Source: Chloromonas sp. AAM2 (taxonomy: Eukaryota; Chlorophyta; Chlorophyceae; Chlamydomonadales; Chlamydomonadaceae). From it: DNA of 36,807 bases. Shown here in pieces: positions 1 to 12,051 of this stretch (positions are counted from its first letter, which is position 1; each line of letters starts with the position of its first letter). The stretch is taken from assembly GCA_004335635.1 (NCBI GenBank), contig QAXH01000649.1, forward strand, positions 1-36,807, read 5' to 3'. The notes under the pieces were generated by a model that worked only from the letters and a program-made list of their open reading frames with translations, had not been told where the DNA came from and did not search any database. Made by a program: the position numbers and the translations under genes.

Positions 1-337
1 CTGGCGCTGCATGCTCCTGCACATTGCACATCCTCTGCAGACGGCCATGGCTGGCCAGGTTCAAACCAATACGCACTCGCCCTCAGTACCCGTTACACAG
101 GGCAACGTGGCACCTGCGCTTTTTTTTGGCCCTACTGCCCACACAGCCTCACTGGACATGCTCAACCCAGCCGGCCGTCTGAGAATCATGTTCTGTGTTG
201 CATGCGTCCGTGTCCCCGCCCTCCCCCGCAAGAGCCATTCTCGCGCGTGACCTTAGCATGAGAACACTACCGGATTTGCATCCAGATTTGGATCTCACCC
301 CAAATGTTTGCCAGACTCATGTGAGGAGCAGCCGCAC
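1..337 (-). other. TRS120 intron 10 (partial)
   Basis: Exon 10 of TRS120 ends in CAG followed by GTGCGG, so this stretch is read as the next intron running to the window edge. The reverse-strand translations of positions 1-300 show no block that continues the TRS120 family sequence. Confidence 0.5.
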
Positions 338-3300
338 CTGTGCCACCTCGGCCAGTGCAGTGAGCCTGTCCTCGGGCGCGTGCAGGGCCCCCAGCAGCTC
401 CAGCACTCCGCTGCACAGCTCCAAGGCCTCGCGGCGCGCCCCCGACACACCTGAGGCAGACAACACACGCACGGCATGGTCATGCACATTGGCCATGGCT
501 GTGTACAGACGTCGGTGTAATGCTGTCATACACCATCTGATTTCAACAAGAGCAGTGCAAGACGTTAGCAAAACGAGGAAAAAAACATGTTCAATCTGAG
601 CGGACAGGAAGTCCATAAGAAGAGTGAGTTTCAGCATTGGATGTGACGTGCATATGCTTGCGGCACTGTGGGCACCACAAGACAGCAGTTTCAGCTGTAC
701 AGGTGCAGATCAGATAGTTGCACCAGTAAACGGTGCAGGCTGACTTGCCGTCAGTCTCGCAGCCGTCTGCTCACCTCTGATGCCAACTGCCAGGCGAACG
801 AGCTTGAGGTTCTGCTCCACGATGAGTGCGGGACACCCGCCCCGCCGCTTGTAGGCGGCACGCGCATCCGCCAGCAGCTCCCGCACCTGACGCACGGGCA
901 GCACCAGGATACCCTTACCTGTGCCTGCTACAGTCTGAACAAAGCAAACAAAGCGTCCTCCAGGCCAACCAGGCAGCCAACAGAGCCGGGTAGCGTTCAC
1001 TTGTATCCTGACACCAGAGGGTGGTTGGAATACCGGTTGGAATACCTCCTTGCCCGACAACTGAACGGTTGTCTGCGTTGCGCCCACACCGCACCTGGGG
1101 CTCCGCACCGCTCTGCCGCACCGCGCGCCACAAGGACTGCGGGGTGAAGCCTGCACGCGTAAAACCAAACACCCTCCTTCACGCATGGCACCTCATGATG
1201 CACCATCACCTACAATGTCTCACAGATGAATGGCTATGCTGAAAGGCGAGGTCCACACACCGTCCGTGTCAGCTCCTGACTGTCCCATGACCTAACTTGG
1301 CCAGCTGCCATAAATCCCCAGCCAGCCCACACGCACCAGTGGTTGTCACCTTGCGCTGCACACCACTGGCCACGCCCGGCGCCCCGTTGTCAGGGCTCAC
1401 GGGGCTGCTGGCAGCCTGGCTGGGCGCGCCCTGTGCACTGCTGCCCCCGCCCGCAGAGAGCGGCCCTGAGGCCGGCCCCGCCGCCCCGGTGCCTGCCCCT
1501 GTGCCTGGCCCGCTGGAGGCTGCTTGCGTGGGTGTCTCGCTTGAAGTGAAGGCTGATGCGGCCATGAGGCGCGCTGCCGCCATACCCTCCACTGCTGCGC
1601 CATACCACACGAGGTCATTGCTCAGCTTGGACACCTCGGCACACGACCTGCCGGGAGCCACCAGGCGTGTCAAACCAACATGTGAGGGGCAAAAATAAGC
1701 CACACGGCAATCGGTATCCTCCCTGAATAGGCTAACTGTGGTGCCCAGCTGGGTAGCACTACACAACAATAGACAACCAACTTGAGTGCGTGTAATCCGC
1801 CCGCCTGATTGTTGCTGGTTTCTGATGCCTGGATGGGCTGAAAAACATTACTTTTGAGTTTGTTTATGCCTCGCTCACATGTAATGGTCGTAAGCGTCCT
1901 GCGGAGTGCCGGCCATGAAGCATGCATCCCCCTTGGCCTTGGTCAGCCTAGCCCACCGCTTCTTCTCACGAACCTGCGCACATGTCACTGCATCATGCTT
2001 GAGAGGACGGCCTGTTTCAATCCATGTCTTACAGCGCTCAGTGACAGTGCCTTGCTCGTGCGGTCTTGCTGCTCTGCTGCCATCAAATCCAACCTTCAGC
2101 GTTGATTATGCCATACTATCTGCGAGTAACACTAAACATAAACTTTGGGGTATCCCACGGTGTTTATCACCTGGACAAAAGCTGCCCAGCTTGATGCACC
2201 AGATCATGCACTCATTCAGGTCAACAAGAGAATGCAGTGGAGGATAATTGGCCACCATGCCCTGCCGGATTCACCTCGTCATCGCTGAGCGCTAGCCGCT
2301 TGGTGACCTCCTCAATGACAGCATTGCTGCCTGTGAAGTCGGGGCTGTCGGCGTAGCTGTTGGCCAGGCGTCCCTCCGGCACAGGCGACACGGACAGCAC
2401 CCATTTCTCAAGCTCTACACAACAGCACACCAACATGCAGCAGGCAAATTTACAATATCAGATGCTCAGTAGGCTTTGGCACAGATAAACCTGATTTTAG
2501 ATTCAGCATACGAGCAGATGCTGTGACAGTGGCGACTAGGCTCTGCAATGCGCATGCATCAATACCTTGGGAGCCTATGCAAAACCAGTATGCAATACCA
2601 GACACAATTGTGAAGCCGCCCTGGCATGTGAGCCTGAACAATAATTCTGCTATGGACCAGCTGTAGAGACATCATGTTGCCAGGTGCTACGGGGATGCTC
2701 TGGAATCCACCACTCAAACCATAGGTGCAGCAGCATGACTTGCCCCTGACCCACCCGTGAGAACTAGGGCGGCAAGTTCGAGCATGAACAGCTCCAGGTG
2801 CTGCTGGAAGTGAGCCTGGCTTCCTGCGTACCATCACCACTTGAGTTAGGCAAAATAGATAGAGCAGGCGTAGACTACAGAACAGATGTGGTAGCATTCC
2901 TAGCTGGATTTCCAAATCACAGGATCAGGTTCTGAATCTCGACAGCTGCATGCCCTGAAATACATGCCATCAGTGCCAGGCAAGGCTTTGAGATGCCAGG
3001 CTGCGGCGGTACCAATGCAATTGCGGCATAACACAGGGCATCGTGTCACATGGTGGTTGCATCAGTCTGACCCTGCCAGTTATCATGTGCTAGGCTCTGT
3101 GTGTGTGTTTTTACATCTGTAACGTCCCACAAGAGGAACGGAAGATGGCATAAAGATTAACCACACATCTGAGCAAGAAGCATGGCTCTCTTGGCCATGA
3201 CTTGAATTGGGATGTCTGCCCAGCACCTCCAGACCAAAAGTGTGTGTGCGTACCTGGAGGGAACACCACGATGCCACGCACGTTGACCGCCTCCCGCAGC

Positions 3301-4703
3301 TGCTCCTCGGACGGCTCAACCACGAAGCACCGCTGCACCAGCGCATCCGGGTACTGGAACCTACAGGGGGAAAGGCAATGGTGGCACTCACTGCCATCCT
3401 GACCTATTCAAGCTGCGGCGTGGGCATGTCTGTATGCCCTGACACAATGGTTGTCAAAAATGCATGTGAATCCATATGCAAATGCGTGTGAAGCCCGCAG
3501 GTGACACTCATTGCCATCTTGCCTCGGGTGAGCTGTGATGCGGGTACGCCTCAATGGGCATGCACTGTGCGATGAGCACGTGATACACCGAGGCCCTGCC
3601 ATGCCAGGCAGGCAGCCAACCAAGAGAGATTGCTGACAACCAACTGCATTTGCAGCTATGGTTTGTAAGGGGTAATGCTTTATTTGCATAAAGCCGGCGT
3701 GGTGTGGATATTGCTCTGGCCGGCTGAGGATGCTTCTTCGTTGGTACCGACAAGTCGATGCACTGTCAGGGAGATTGTGGTCGTGGGTGGTAAGGCCTGG
3801 AGAGGCATGATGTTGGTTGTTTGCTTGCCTGCATTCCTTGATGAACTCGTCATAGGCTTGAAGTACAGAGGGTGTCAGCGGGCAGTACACGAGGCCGATG
3901 GCGACCACCACCTTCCGCTGGCGATGCAAGTCTGCAAGCCGAGAACGCCGCCGGCACTGCTCTGCCTGCATGCACCATGTATAGGCGCATGTGGACTGCA
4001 TGTTAAGTGATCCTGTACCACTTGCATGAGCTTGCAACAGCCCTGGCTGATGTGCATCTGAGGCCTGATCCTGGCTGTGATCTAAGCTTACTGTTGCATG
4101 CTGTTGTTGCTGCTGCTGTTACTGCTGGTGCTGTGATCGTTGCTGTCCAGCAGGCAAGATGGTAGCTGATGCCATGCGGACGACTGCACCCCGCAGTGCC
4201 ATCCCAGATGGCATGGCTACCAGCCCTGGCTTGGTTATGAGCTACAATTTGCATCCCTGTAGGGCTGTCCCTGCCCTCTGTCAAGTTCCTGGCTCTCTTG
4301 CCTGCAGGAAGCGGAAGTGCATGTAGCCATTCTTCCAGTCCAGGTACTGAAACGGACTGGCGGGCTGATCCCGGTAAAAGGATCGTGAGGCGCTGAGCGA
4401 GACGTGCTTGAACTTGCTGATAATGTCGATGTAGCCATCGAGAACATCTCTTGGCAGCTGGCTCACCGGATGGATTACCTACACGCAAAACCCTAGCCCA
4501 TCCTGGATGCACGATTGACAAACGAGACTGTTCCCAATGTACTCTAGGGATTTTGCAACGTCAATCAGGGTTCCGAGGGTTCTGAGGGCTGTGCATTTGA
4601 GTATTTTTGCGCTGCAGGCATGGAGATCGGTACTGACCACTCGGACATCAGCTGAGGAGAGCAGAGAGACCCCTGGCTCAACAGTTCGAGTGAGTCCACT
4701 CAT
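338..4703 (-). CDS. TRS120: TRAPP II complex subunit TRS120/TRAPPC9, N-terminal part (gene continues past left edge)
   Basis: Subunit of the TRAPP II tethering complex, which acts at the trans-Golgi/early endosome as part of the Rab-GEF machinery. Ten exons, phases consistent: 4703-4638, 4478-4302, 3917-3829, 3360-3254, 2823-2755, 2414-2275, 1973-1879, 1647-1337, 924-775, 450-338; about 439 residues. Blocks that follow recalled plant TRS120 in order: a start block (DVRVVIHPVSQLP), then VSLSASRSFYRDQPASPF, VVVAIGLVYCPL, DALVQRCFVVEP, ELEKWVLS, KKRWARLTKAKGD and LVWYGAAVEG. The start is the ATG at 4703, placed so exon 1 joins exon 2 in phase. Introns 2 and 3 appear to use GC donors. Exon 8 carries a Gly/Ala/Ser/Pro-rich insertion of ~55 residues. 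The acceptor of exon 9 could be 924 or 918. The full protein is usually ~1200 residues, so most of the C-terminal part lies outside the window. Confidence 0.85.
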
Positions 4704-5412
4704 CACCGCAGCTACTTGCTCCTGTGCCTGACATTAGGCGCTCCCTCCTGCTGAGCGCTCCAGGCTGGCAAGTGTGTCAGTAGTGTACACAGGAGGAGCC
4801 AACCTTCTGCTTACACAAAAACTGCGGTGTGACCAGTCTGACACATTGGACAAAGCAAGTGCCTGGCAATCAGCATGGAAACGATTCAGCAATCTGTGAT
4901 TACCAGATTATCCCGACATTATCCAATGTTTGATTATCACACACATCTCACAGAAAGCTGTTTGCCAGTTCTGGGACAGTTTCCAGGACTGCACTGGCAA
5001 ACATCTTTTTTCTTTTCCAGGCAGAAGAACAGCCTGGCCACCTCAAAATTGCTCTAGCCGGAGCTAGTTTCAGCAGCAACGCTGCCAGTGGCAGCCAAGG
5101 GCGCAAGTCGGCAAAACCTACTCAGGCAGGTTGTGAAAATCATCTCATTCATGGTGGTTAATTCCAGAATTGAGAATTGCAGCTTTTGCAATCCCTAGTA
5201 GCCCTGCGTTTCGTGAGCTGATGCTGAGAATGCAAGAGATGCGGGTTCAAACCACTCAAAAGTTTGTTCAGTCGACTGAGCCGCTGCTTCGCGTTCAGTC
5301 GCCTGCATTTGTAGATGTCACACCCACTGGTGTTCACATGCGCAAAACTCATCCAGACCACGGAGGACTCTGCTCCCTTGTCGTCAGACACATCTGCCAG
5401 TCCTGTCCTTCC
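4704..5412. other. Intergenic: LepA 3' region and TRS120 promoter, with a hairpin plus T-run
   Basis: Lies between the LepA stop (5413) and the TRS120 start (4703), both genes on the minus strand. No exon-like coding block was found. On the plus strand a 10-bp inverted repeat (4960-4969 GTTTGCCAGT and 4993-5002 ACTGGCAAAC, 23-bp loop) is followed by a T-rich run at 5004-5017. The nearest minus-strand TGTAA (algal poly(A) signal) is near 4815, about 600 nt past the LepA stop, so the LepA 3' end is not clear. Confidence 0.5.
4960..5017 (+). repeat. Hairpin with T-run; 23-bp inverted match to 12710-12732
   Basis: Positions 4960-4982 are the exact reverse complement of 12710-12732 (23 of 23 bases). 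The left arm pairs with 4993-5002, and a T-rich tract follows. At the second locus the sequence is also followed by CTTCTTTTTTTT. Both loci lie in gaps between minus-strand genes. This could be the end of a short dispersed repeat or an RNA polymerase III-type terminator; no A or B box was identified. Confidence 0.45.
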
Positions 5413-8400
5413 TCAGTCGTCATCCTTGTCGATCTTGAGGACCGCCATGAAGGCCTCCTGTGGCACCTCCACCTTACCCAGAGCCTTCATGCGCTTCTTG
5501 CCGTCAGCCTGCGCAGAAGCACAGGCAAACCAATCAACATGTTGGCATCGGCTTCCAATGTCTGGGCCCCAGTGAGGCCGGCTGACGCTGGTCGAGTGAA
5601 CACAGTATACACACAGTCGATCTGGTTAAATCGCTTTACACGCAATGCAAGTCGATTGAAGTAGATAACGTGAACAATTGTGTCGAAGTGATGCCAGTAA
5701 GGGTGCTGGCAATTGTCACCAGCTAGACACCAAAGCAGTGTTTACAGTGCAGCAATGGCACTAGCACTGCAGCAGTTGATGGCCTTTACAAGCAATGTGA
5801 GGCAAAGACAACGTGCGATTGAAAGCATCTCAACCAATCTCAGTGAATTCAAGCATCGAGTTCAAAGCAGCAGGCAGCGGTACCAATTATGAGTGGGAGC
5901 TGCCCCTGGCATTGACTAGACACCAAAGCAATGTCAGTATTCAACACCTTTAGCCGTACCAATCTCCAACGACCCACCTGCTTCTGTAGCAGCTTCTTTT
6001 TACGTGAGATGTCTCCACCATAGCACTTGGCCAACACGTCCTTGCGGTACGCCTGGATGGCCTCAGACGCGATCACCTTGACGCCGATGCACGCCTGGAT
6101 GGGCACCCTGTCAGTGCAGGGCAACACCAGGCAACTGACACGTGACAGGAACCGGGGCTGAACGCACCAACAGTAACTGCAATGGCTTCCCCAGCCCGCC
6201 ATCTGATGGGTCAGGCAGCACCTATGACTTTGCCAAAGGGTGTCCTTGCCCACCCCTGCTGCGGCCCATCACCTGCCAAGCGCGTTCCCTCGCCTCACCT
6301 GAACATCTGCCTGGGGATGAGCTCCTTGAGCTTGCTGACCAGGCCCTTGCCCATGCGGTAGGCAGCGTCGCGGTGCACCACCAGGCTCAGGGGCTCAGCC
6401 AGCTCACCGTTGATCTTAACCTCGAGCTTGACCAAGTCATTCACCCTGGAAGCAGGAGGGCAAGAAAGAGGGTTGAGGTGCCATGCGCACGGCAAAGGTG
6501 ATCCAAGCCAATTACAGTGGCAGACGTCAGGCAGTGAATGGTCTTCTGGTGGTTTGGTACAGGGATATGATATCCACAGCTGTGAAAGTAAGCACTCGAC
6601 TAAGCTTGCAATTGTTTCCCTGTTGAGGCTTTGTCAGTCAGAAAAGAGCGCCATCACGCAATTGTTGCACAGAGGCCCTGAACAAGGTCGTCAGACTGTA
6701 TTTCAGTCACCCCATGCCACACACTGTGGCGAAAAACCACCAGGCCGATACAGTCAGAAACGCCGGCCCCGAACGTCAGCCCGTATGACCCATATGACAG
6801 CCACCCCGGGAGTCAACCTGCACCCCCTCCCATTGGCGCACCTGTATCCTGTGATCTTGTACTCCATGCTGGCGTACCCCTTGCTCTTGCTCTTGAGCTG
6901 GTCAAAGTAGTCAGTGACCACCTCGGCCAGGGGGATATTGTACACAAGGGTGGTGCGTGTCTCTGTCAAGTACCGCATCTCAACAAACTCGCCTGCGGTC
7001 CGAAGATCATACATGAGCAGCATTCAACGTTCATTTGCCGAGCAATATGAATATTATAGCACCACAAGAAGTGGTGTGAAGTGAACATGAGCAACAATCA
7101 CATGCAGTTCAGCGGCAGGCAACAAGGTGAGGTTATGGCGGTTGGTGCTGAATTATGATTCAGTTGGCAGCATATCAATCCAACACGTCCAGGCATGCAT
7201 TCTGACTAGACCACACGCCCACAAACTGTGGGCGACACCTGTGCAGTGGACAGTGCAAGGCCTGTGGCGCCGGAGAGCATGCTTAGGGAACACATGCTTA
7301 GGAATGATGGGCAATGCAGCCCCGGCTGTCCATTGCACAGGCTCAGTTAGTGAGTGCGGACGTGACTTTGCGGCAACACAGCCTTAGGTGCAATGATGCT
7401 GCGCTCCAAACTGCAGGCTGGCCACACATAGCTAGTGACGACCCGCCATTGCCTGGCAATACCCGCCCACCTCTTCTGTTAGTTGCTAGCTCCATGAGGT
7501 TTCCCACAAAGTCTGAGGGAGTGACCATCTCCAGCCGCACGTAGGGCTCGCTGATGCTCTCGCGCCTGGCAGCCTGCAAGCAGTGAAGCATGGTCAGGGG
7601 GCGCGTCGGCCTGACACGCAACACACGCGCATTGAATGCAAACCTCAGTGCCCGGCACAATCTCAAAGCCCACAAGCCATTGGTTTCAGCCTCACTAATG
7701 CCTGGGTCCTGCCAACTGCAGCTGTCTCACATCATGGCATTGGGCTGGCACCTGCGACAGGCGTTGGGCCGATCTGACCCTTTCAAACCCACCCACGGAT
7801 TCAGCCGGGTCAGTCGGATACGTGGGTCCTGCTTAGCACAAACTGGTCCTGGCACCCCTGCTATTGCTAGCTGAAGCTGCCTGCACAAACAGACATTCCC
7901 TGCGCAGCATCCTACTTCCCATCTTTTTGCTGAGCCGTGCTAAACCCGCGATTGCCGTGTACCGGTTTTCCCCAGGCACCAACACTTACGTCCGGCAGAT
8001 CCGCCGGGCTGTTGATCAGTAGTTCTGTGCCGTCCGAGACCAGGCACTTGTACACCACCGTGGGTGCCGTGGTGATGATGTCCAGGTTGTACTCACGCTC
8101 TAACCGCTCCTGCAGGCAGCCACACAGGAAAGCACACTCACAAGTCGGAACTACCACGCCAAAAGCTGAATAATCAGGGCGTCCTGCTAGTATCGGCTTC
8201 CACCACGTACCACACATGAGTGTGGTCTCCATCAGGTGCCATGATGAGACCAACCGCATACCACCGCAATCAGGTCCACGCCAGGGTAGCACTGGTCCAC
8301 CACCCATTCTAGTGTGCCCGGGCCCCGCAAGCATCGCATCATGTTGTGCTGTTCACCCCACATGCAATGACAGTCTTGCTGGCGTGACCTCAGGCATGGC

Positions 8401-11400
8401 TCAGGCCGAGGCTAGACCAGCACAGCAAGGCAGTACAGCAATACAGGACACCAGGAAGAAACTGACAGACACCAGTGCGAGCAGCATAGGAGGCTCAGCC
8501 GGAATGAGGCAACTGCAATTGTATGCAGCCCCATGGCGCTAAACACAACCATGGGCCCCACACACACACCTGCACGATCTCCATGTGAAGCAGCCCCAGG
8601 AAGCCGCACCGGAAGCCAAAGCCCATGGCTGTGGAAATCTCAGGCTCAAACTTGAGCGCTGCGTCGTTCAGCTGCAGCTTCTCCAGCGCCTCACGCAAGT
8701 CCTGGGCACAACACACCAAGATCACAGCACATCGCCTTGTGGACTCAAGGGACAAGCAAGCTGTGTGCCAAACAACCGGCTGGGTCAGCTTTACATATGC
8801 ATTCATTGATCACATTAGCCCACCGGCGGGTCAGCTTCATACCACCACCACCAAGCACATCAGCACTGTTGCCGCCCCATGTGTCTCCTACCTGATAGTC
8901 ATCCGAGTCTGTGGGGAACAGACCGCAGTACACCATGGGCTGCACGTCCTCATAACCTGCCAGCGCTTCAGAGGCCATGTTCTTCTTGATTGTCACAGTG
9001 TCGCCCACCCTCGCGTCCTGCACAGACTTGATTTGGGCTGCCAGGTACCCCACCTCACCACAGTAGAGGGTGTCCACCTGCAACACAAGCCAGTCAAAAC
9101 GAAAAGATGATCCAGTCATAGTTTTGATGCTACAATTCGCCCCACACTTGCACATATGTAGGGTATTGACCTGCAATACAATTCAGTCATGACTCAAAGC
9201 TTTTGAGTGATGTGCTCCAGTTACGCAACAAACTGGTCCCACACTTGCACTCGCAGAACTGGACGCAACAAATGTGTTTCTGTTACACGGCTGTGGCACA
9301 CTGAATCCCACGTAAACCCACATGTCAACAACAAAACGTGTAAAATTGATGGTGTCACTACAGCTGCGTCGTTGTCCCACCTGCACCTTCCCCGGCGCCA
9401 GCACACCGACTTCATCCAGTGTGTACTCCTTGCCCGTGTTCATCATCACCACTGTGTCGCCCTTGGACACCTGCACAGTGTACCATATAAGACTAAGGAC
9501 CAAGGCCTAAGGCAACATTTATGCGCAAGACCAATCACTGTCCACAATCCTGCTGCTCATGGATGTGCGGGCTGCTTTCAGCAAGCTGTCCATGCCTCTG
9601 CCTTCTGGGCTGAATGTTCCTGCATCAACTGCAAGGGAGCTGCATGCAAGTTGGCTTTGTTCAACCTTGCCCTGGCCAACACACGTGAGTAGCGACTCTC
9701 CTTACACCATGTCCTCAGCAACTTCTACGTCATCACTGGCTGGGCAACTCAAGCCCACTTTGTGTAGTCAAGCCTGTGAGCCTGTCCTGACCACCCTGCT
9801 ACATCTGGTGCCCAGGTGATAGCTTACCGAGCCATCCGTGACCCTGAACTGGCACACCACTCCCCGGTAAGGGTCGTAGTAGCTATCGAAGATGAGCGCT
9901 CTGAGGGGGTCACTGACGTTGTTGGCAGGAGGGGGAACTCGCCGGACGATTGCTTCCAAGGTCTCCTGCAGAAGCAAGCAGCAACCGCGTGCACAACAGT
10001 CATGCCTTCAGCAGCTGCAACCATCTGCTAGTCAGCAGCAGTGGCACCTTGCGGCATGCTCTCAACAAGCCAATAGCAATTGAGCCAAATTGCCGCAACC
10101 ACACAGCCAGCACGGCAAGCTCACAATACATCAAGGAGACGTGCAATACATCAATGGTGACTGACGTGCAACGTATGTCGATGGTCTGTTGTGATTGCCC
10201 ATATCTGTGCAAGACCTGGATAGCAGGTCGAGCAGCTGCGCCGAGATGGCCCGTGCACGCCCATGCAACCCATCTGGAAGCTGGATGTGCACCCATTGCC
10301 GCCCTCCAACCACTTTGTGACGCTGGCTGAGGGCCGCTGCACTGCTCGACTGCAATACCCCAGGGCTGCCACATGAGCCTGGATGAGAACCCTGTCCCCC
10401 CAGCATGTCCACTGACCATAATCCCAATGCCCTGTTTGGCAGACACTCGCAGTATGTCTGTGCAATCCAGTCCGATGACGTCCTCTATCTCCTTGATGAC
10501 GCGCTCAGGCTCAGCACCTGGGGCAGGTGACAGGCCGTTGCAGATTCACATCAATGTGGTAGCGCCGAACGCACATGCTGTGTGCTGTACAGTGGCGGCT
10601 GCAAATGCAAGTGTTGTGTGTTTAAACGTTTGCCTGCATGCTTCAGCACAACGTCAACAGTATGGATGCCAGCCTGGAGACCATGGGATGGCACAGGATT
10701 CATAATGGAAGTATTCATCTTATGAACAGCAGTCATAATATGAATGCCAGCTTGGAGAGCAAGGGACGCAAAGTTCACGCCTGCACCTTGCCAATGTTCA
10801 TGACCTGTGCCCAACCGCAAGTTGCGTGCTGGGCGCACGAGGCTGACTGAAGGCAGCACACCTGGCAAGTCAATCTTGTTCAAGACAGGGATGACCTCCA
10901 GGTCGTTTTCCAAGGCCAGCCACACGTTGGCCAGTGTCTGCGCCTCCACGCCCTGGCTGGCGTCCACCACCAGCAGCGCTCCCTCACAGGCAGCCAGGGA
11001 GCGGGACACCTCGTAGCTGAAGTCAACATGCCCTGGCACAGTGCACAGACACATGCACACAGAGGTGATGACGGAGGGTGGCCTTCGTAAGTTCGCAACG
11101 CGGGTATCATCTGATGTTGATGCTTGAGCCATCTTTTGTTCTGCTTGTCGGACGGTGTAGATGTGAAAAGATACTCGCACACATAGGGATGTGGACAGCT
11201 GTGCTGCCTTGCTGGGACCACAGCACACCATTTGCCAACGTTTTGCGTTCCAGGGCTTGTCACAAACTTCCTGTTGTTGGCTGGAGACTGCTGGCTGGGC
11301 ATGTCTGGCACGTGGCTAGCTGGCCGCATGGTGTGTGTGCCTGACTTGACACGCTTGTCATGCACACCTGGTGTGTCAATGAGGTTGAGCGCGTAGAGCT

Positions 11401-12051
11401 CGCCGTCACTGGCTGTGTACTTCATACGTGCTGTGTTGAGCTTGATGGTGATGCCACGCTCACGCTCAATGTCATTGCTATCCATGAATTGCTCCTGCAG
11501 AAATGTGGTTACATGCAGAAGCCGCTAGGCATGGAAGAAGAGCTGGTTGACCCGAGGGTTGGCATACCCATTCTCGACTCTGCTTTGCCCTTCCTGCTGG
11601 TCTTGCTGTGAAATTGTCCAAAGCCACACGCACCACCATGTCTCTGGCTGCCACAGTGCCTGTCTTGAGGAGCAGCTGGTCCGCCAAGGTTGATTTGCCA
11701 TGGTCAATGTGGGCAATGATGCTGAAGTTCCTGATGCGCGAGACAGGCACCTGCAAAGCCATGAAAGGGTGGACATCGTGCATGCTCAGCCACACGGAGG
11801 GGCCTTGCGCCCACCACAGCCGATGGCACAGCACATGACATTACCTTGGCAACTGAGTCTTTGCCATAGATAGTTCCAGGACCACCCTTGGGCAGCAGAG
11901 TCTCTGGCGGCACCTCTAACTGGGCAACTTGGCATTGGATGCCGGCCCTGGCTGTGCGATGCTGTGCAAGCTGACGAACCGACCACACTGGCAAAAGACC
12001 ACGAGTGCCCGCTGATTGGAGGCTTAGCCGTTGCCCGTGGCCAAGCGGCAT
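5413..12051 (-). CDS. LEPA: Translation factor GUF1/LepA (elongation factor 4), chloroplast-targeted
   Basis: Ribosome-associated GTPase, the EF4/LepA back-translocase, here of the plastid type. Fifteen exons: 12051-11845, 11750-11634, 11494-11368, 11032-10862, 10517-10417, 9965-9828, 9470-9381, 9077-8892, 8701-8570, 8109-7990, 7573-7471, 6992-6842, 6445-6299, 6107-5978, 5508-5413; 671 residues. Residues 1-69 are Arg/Ser/Leu-rich and look like a transit peptide. GTPase motifs: G1 AHIDHGKST (82-90), RGIT (121-124), DTPG (148-151), NKID (202-205). LepA-specific blocks follow, such as [39 protein letters not shown] and [20 protein letters not shown], ending in KIDKDDD then TGA. All phases agree, so the gene looks intact. 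The start is the first in-frame ATG; an upstream non-ATG start is unlikely. A mitochondrial GUF1 is possible, but the very close LepA-like sequence favours plastid. Confidence 0.93.
6541..6625 (+). repeat. Dispersed repeat A, copy 1 (LepA intron 12)
   Basis: About 85 bp, roughly 85-90% identical by eye to 19490-19574 in the same orientation. Shared stretches include CCACAGCTGTG, ACTAAGCTTGCA and TTGTTTCCCTGTTG. This copy is inside the LepA intron 6446-6841, antisense to the gene's transcription. No terminal inverted repeats or target-site duplications were recognised. Confidence 0.7.
10661..10766. repeat. Pair of 28-bp direct repeats in LepA intron 4
   Basis: 10661-10688 and 10739-10766 share about 24 of 28 bases (core ATGCCAGC-TGGAGA), spaced 78 bp apart. 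The pair is wholly intronic between the exons at 11032-10862 and 10517-10417. It looks like an old local duplication; no function seen. Confidence 0.55.

Noticed and set aside
5240..5262. tRNA-like GCGGGTTCAAACC sequence
   Set aside because: The flanking bases do not form a T stem, and no acceptor or anticodon stem could be drawn. It looks coincidental.
9071..9260. Possible ~95-bp tandem duplication around the exon 8 boundary of LepA
   Set aside because: Only short patches agree (ACCTGCAA-ACAA, CCCACACTTGCAC). The overall identity is too low to assert a duplication without alignment.
5413..12051. Bacterial contamination suggested by the strong LepA similarity
   Set aside because: The gene is split into 15 exons with canonical splice sites and carries a transit peptide, so it is a nuclear gene of endosymbiotic origin.
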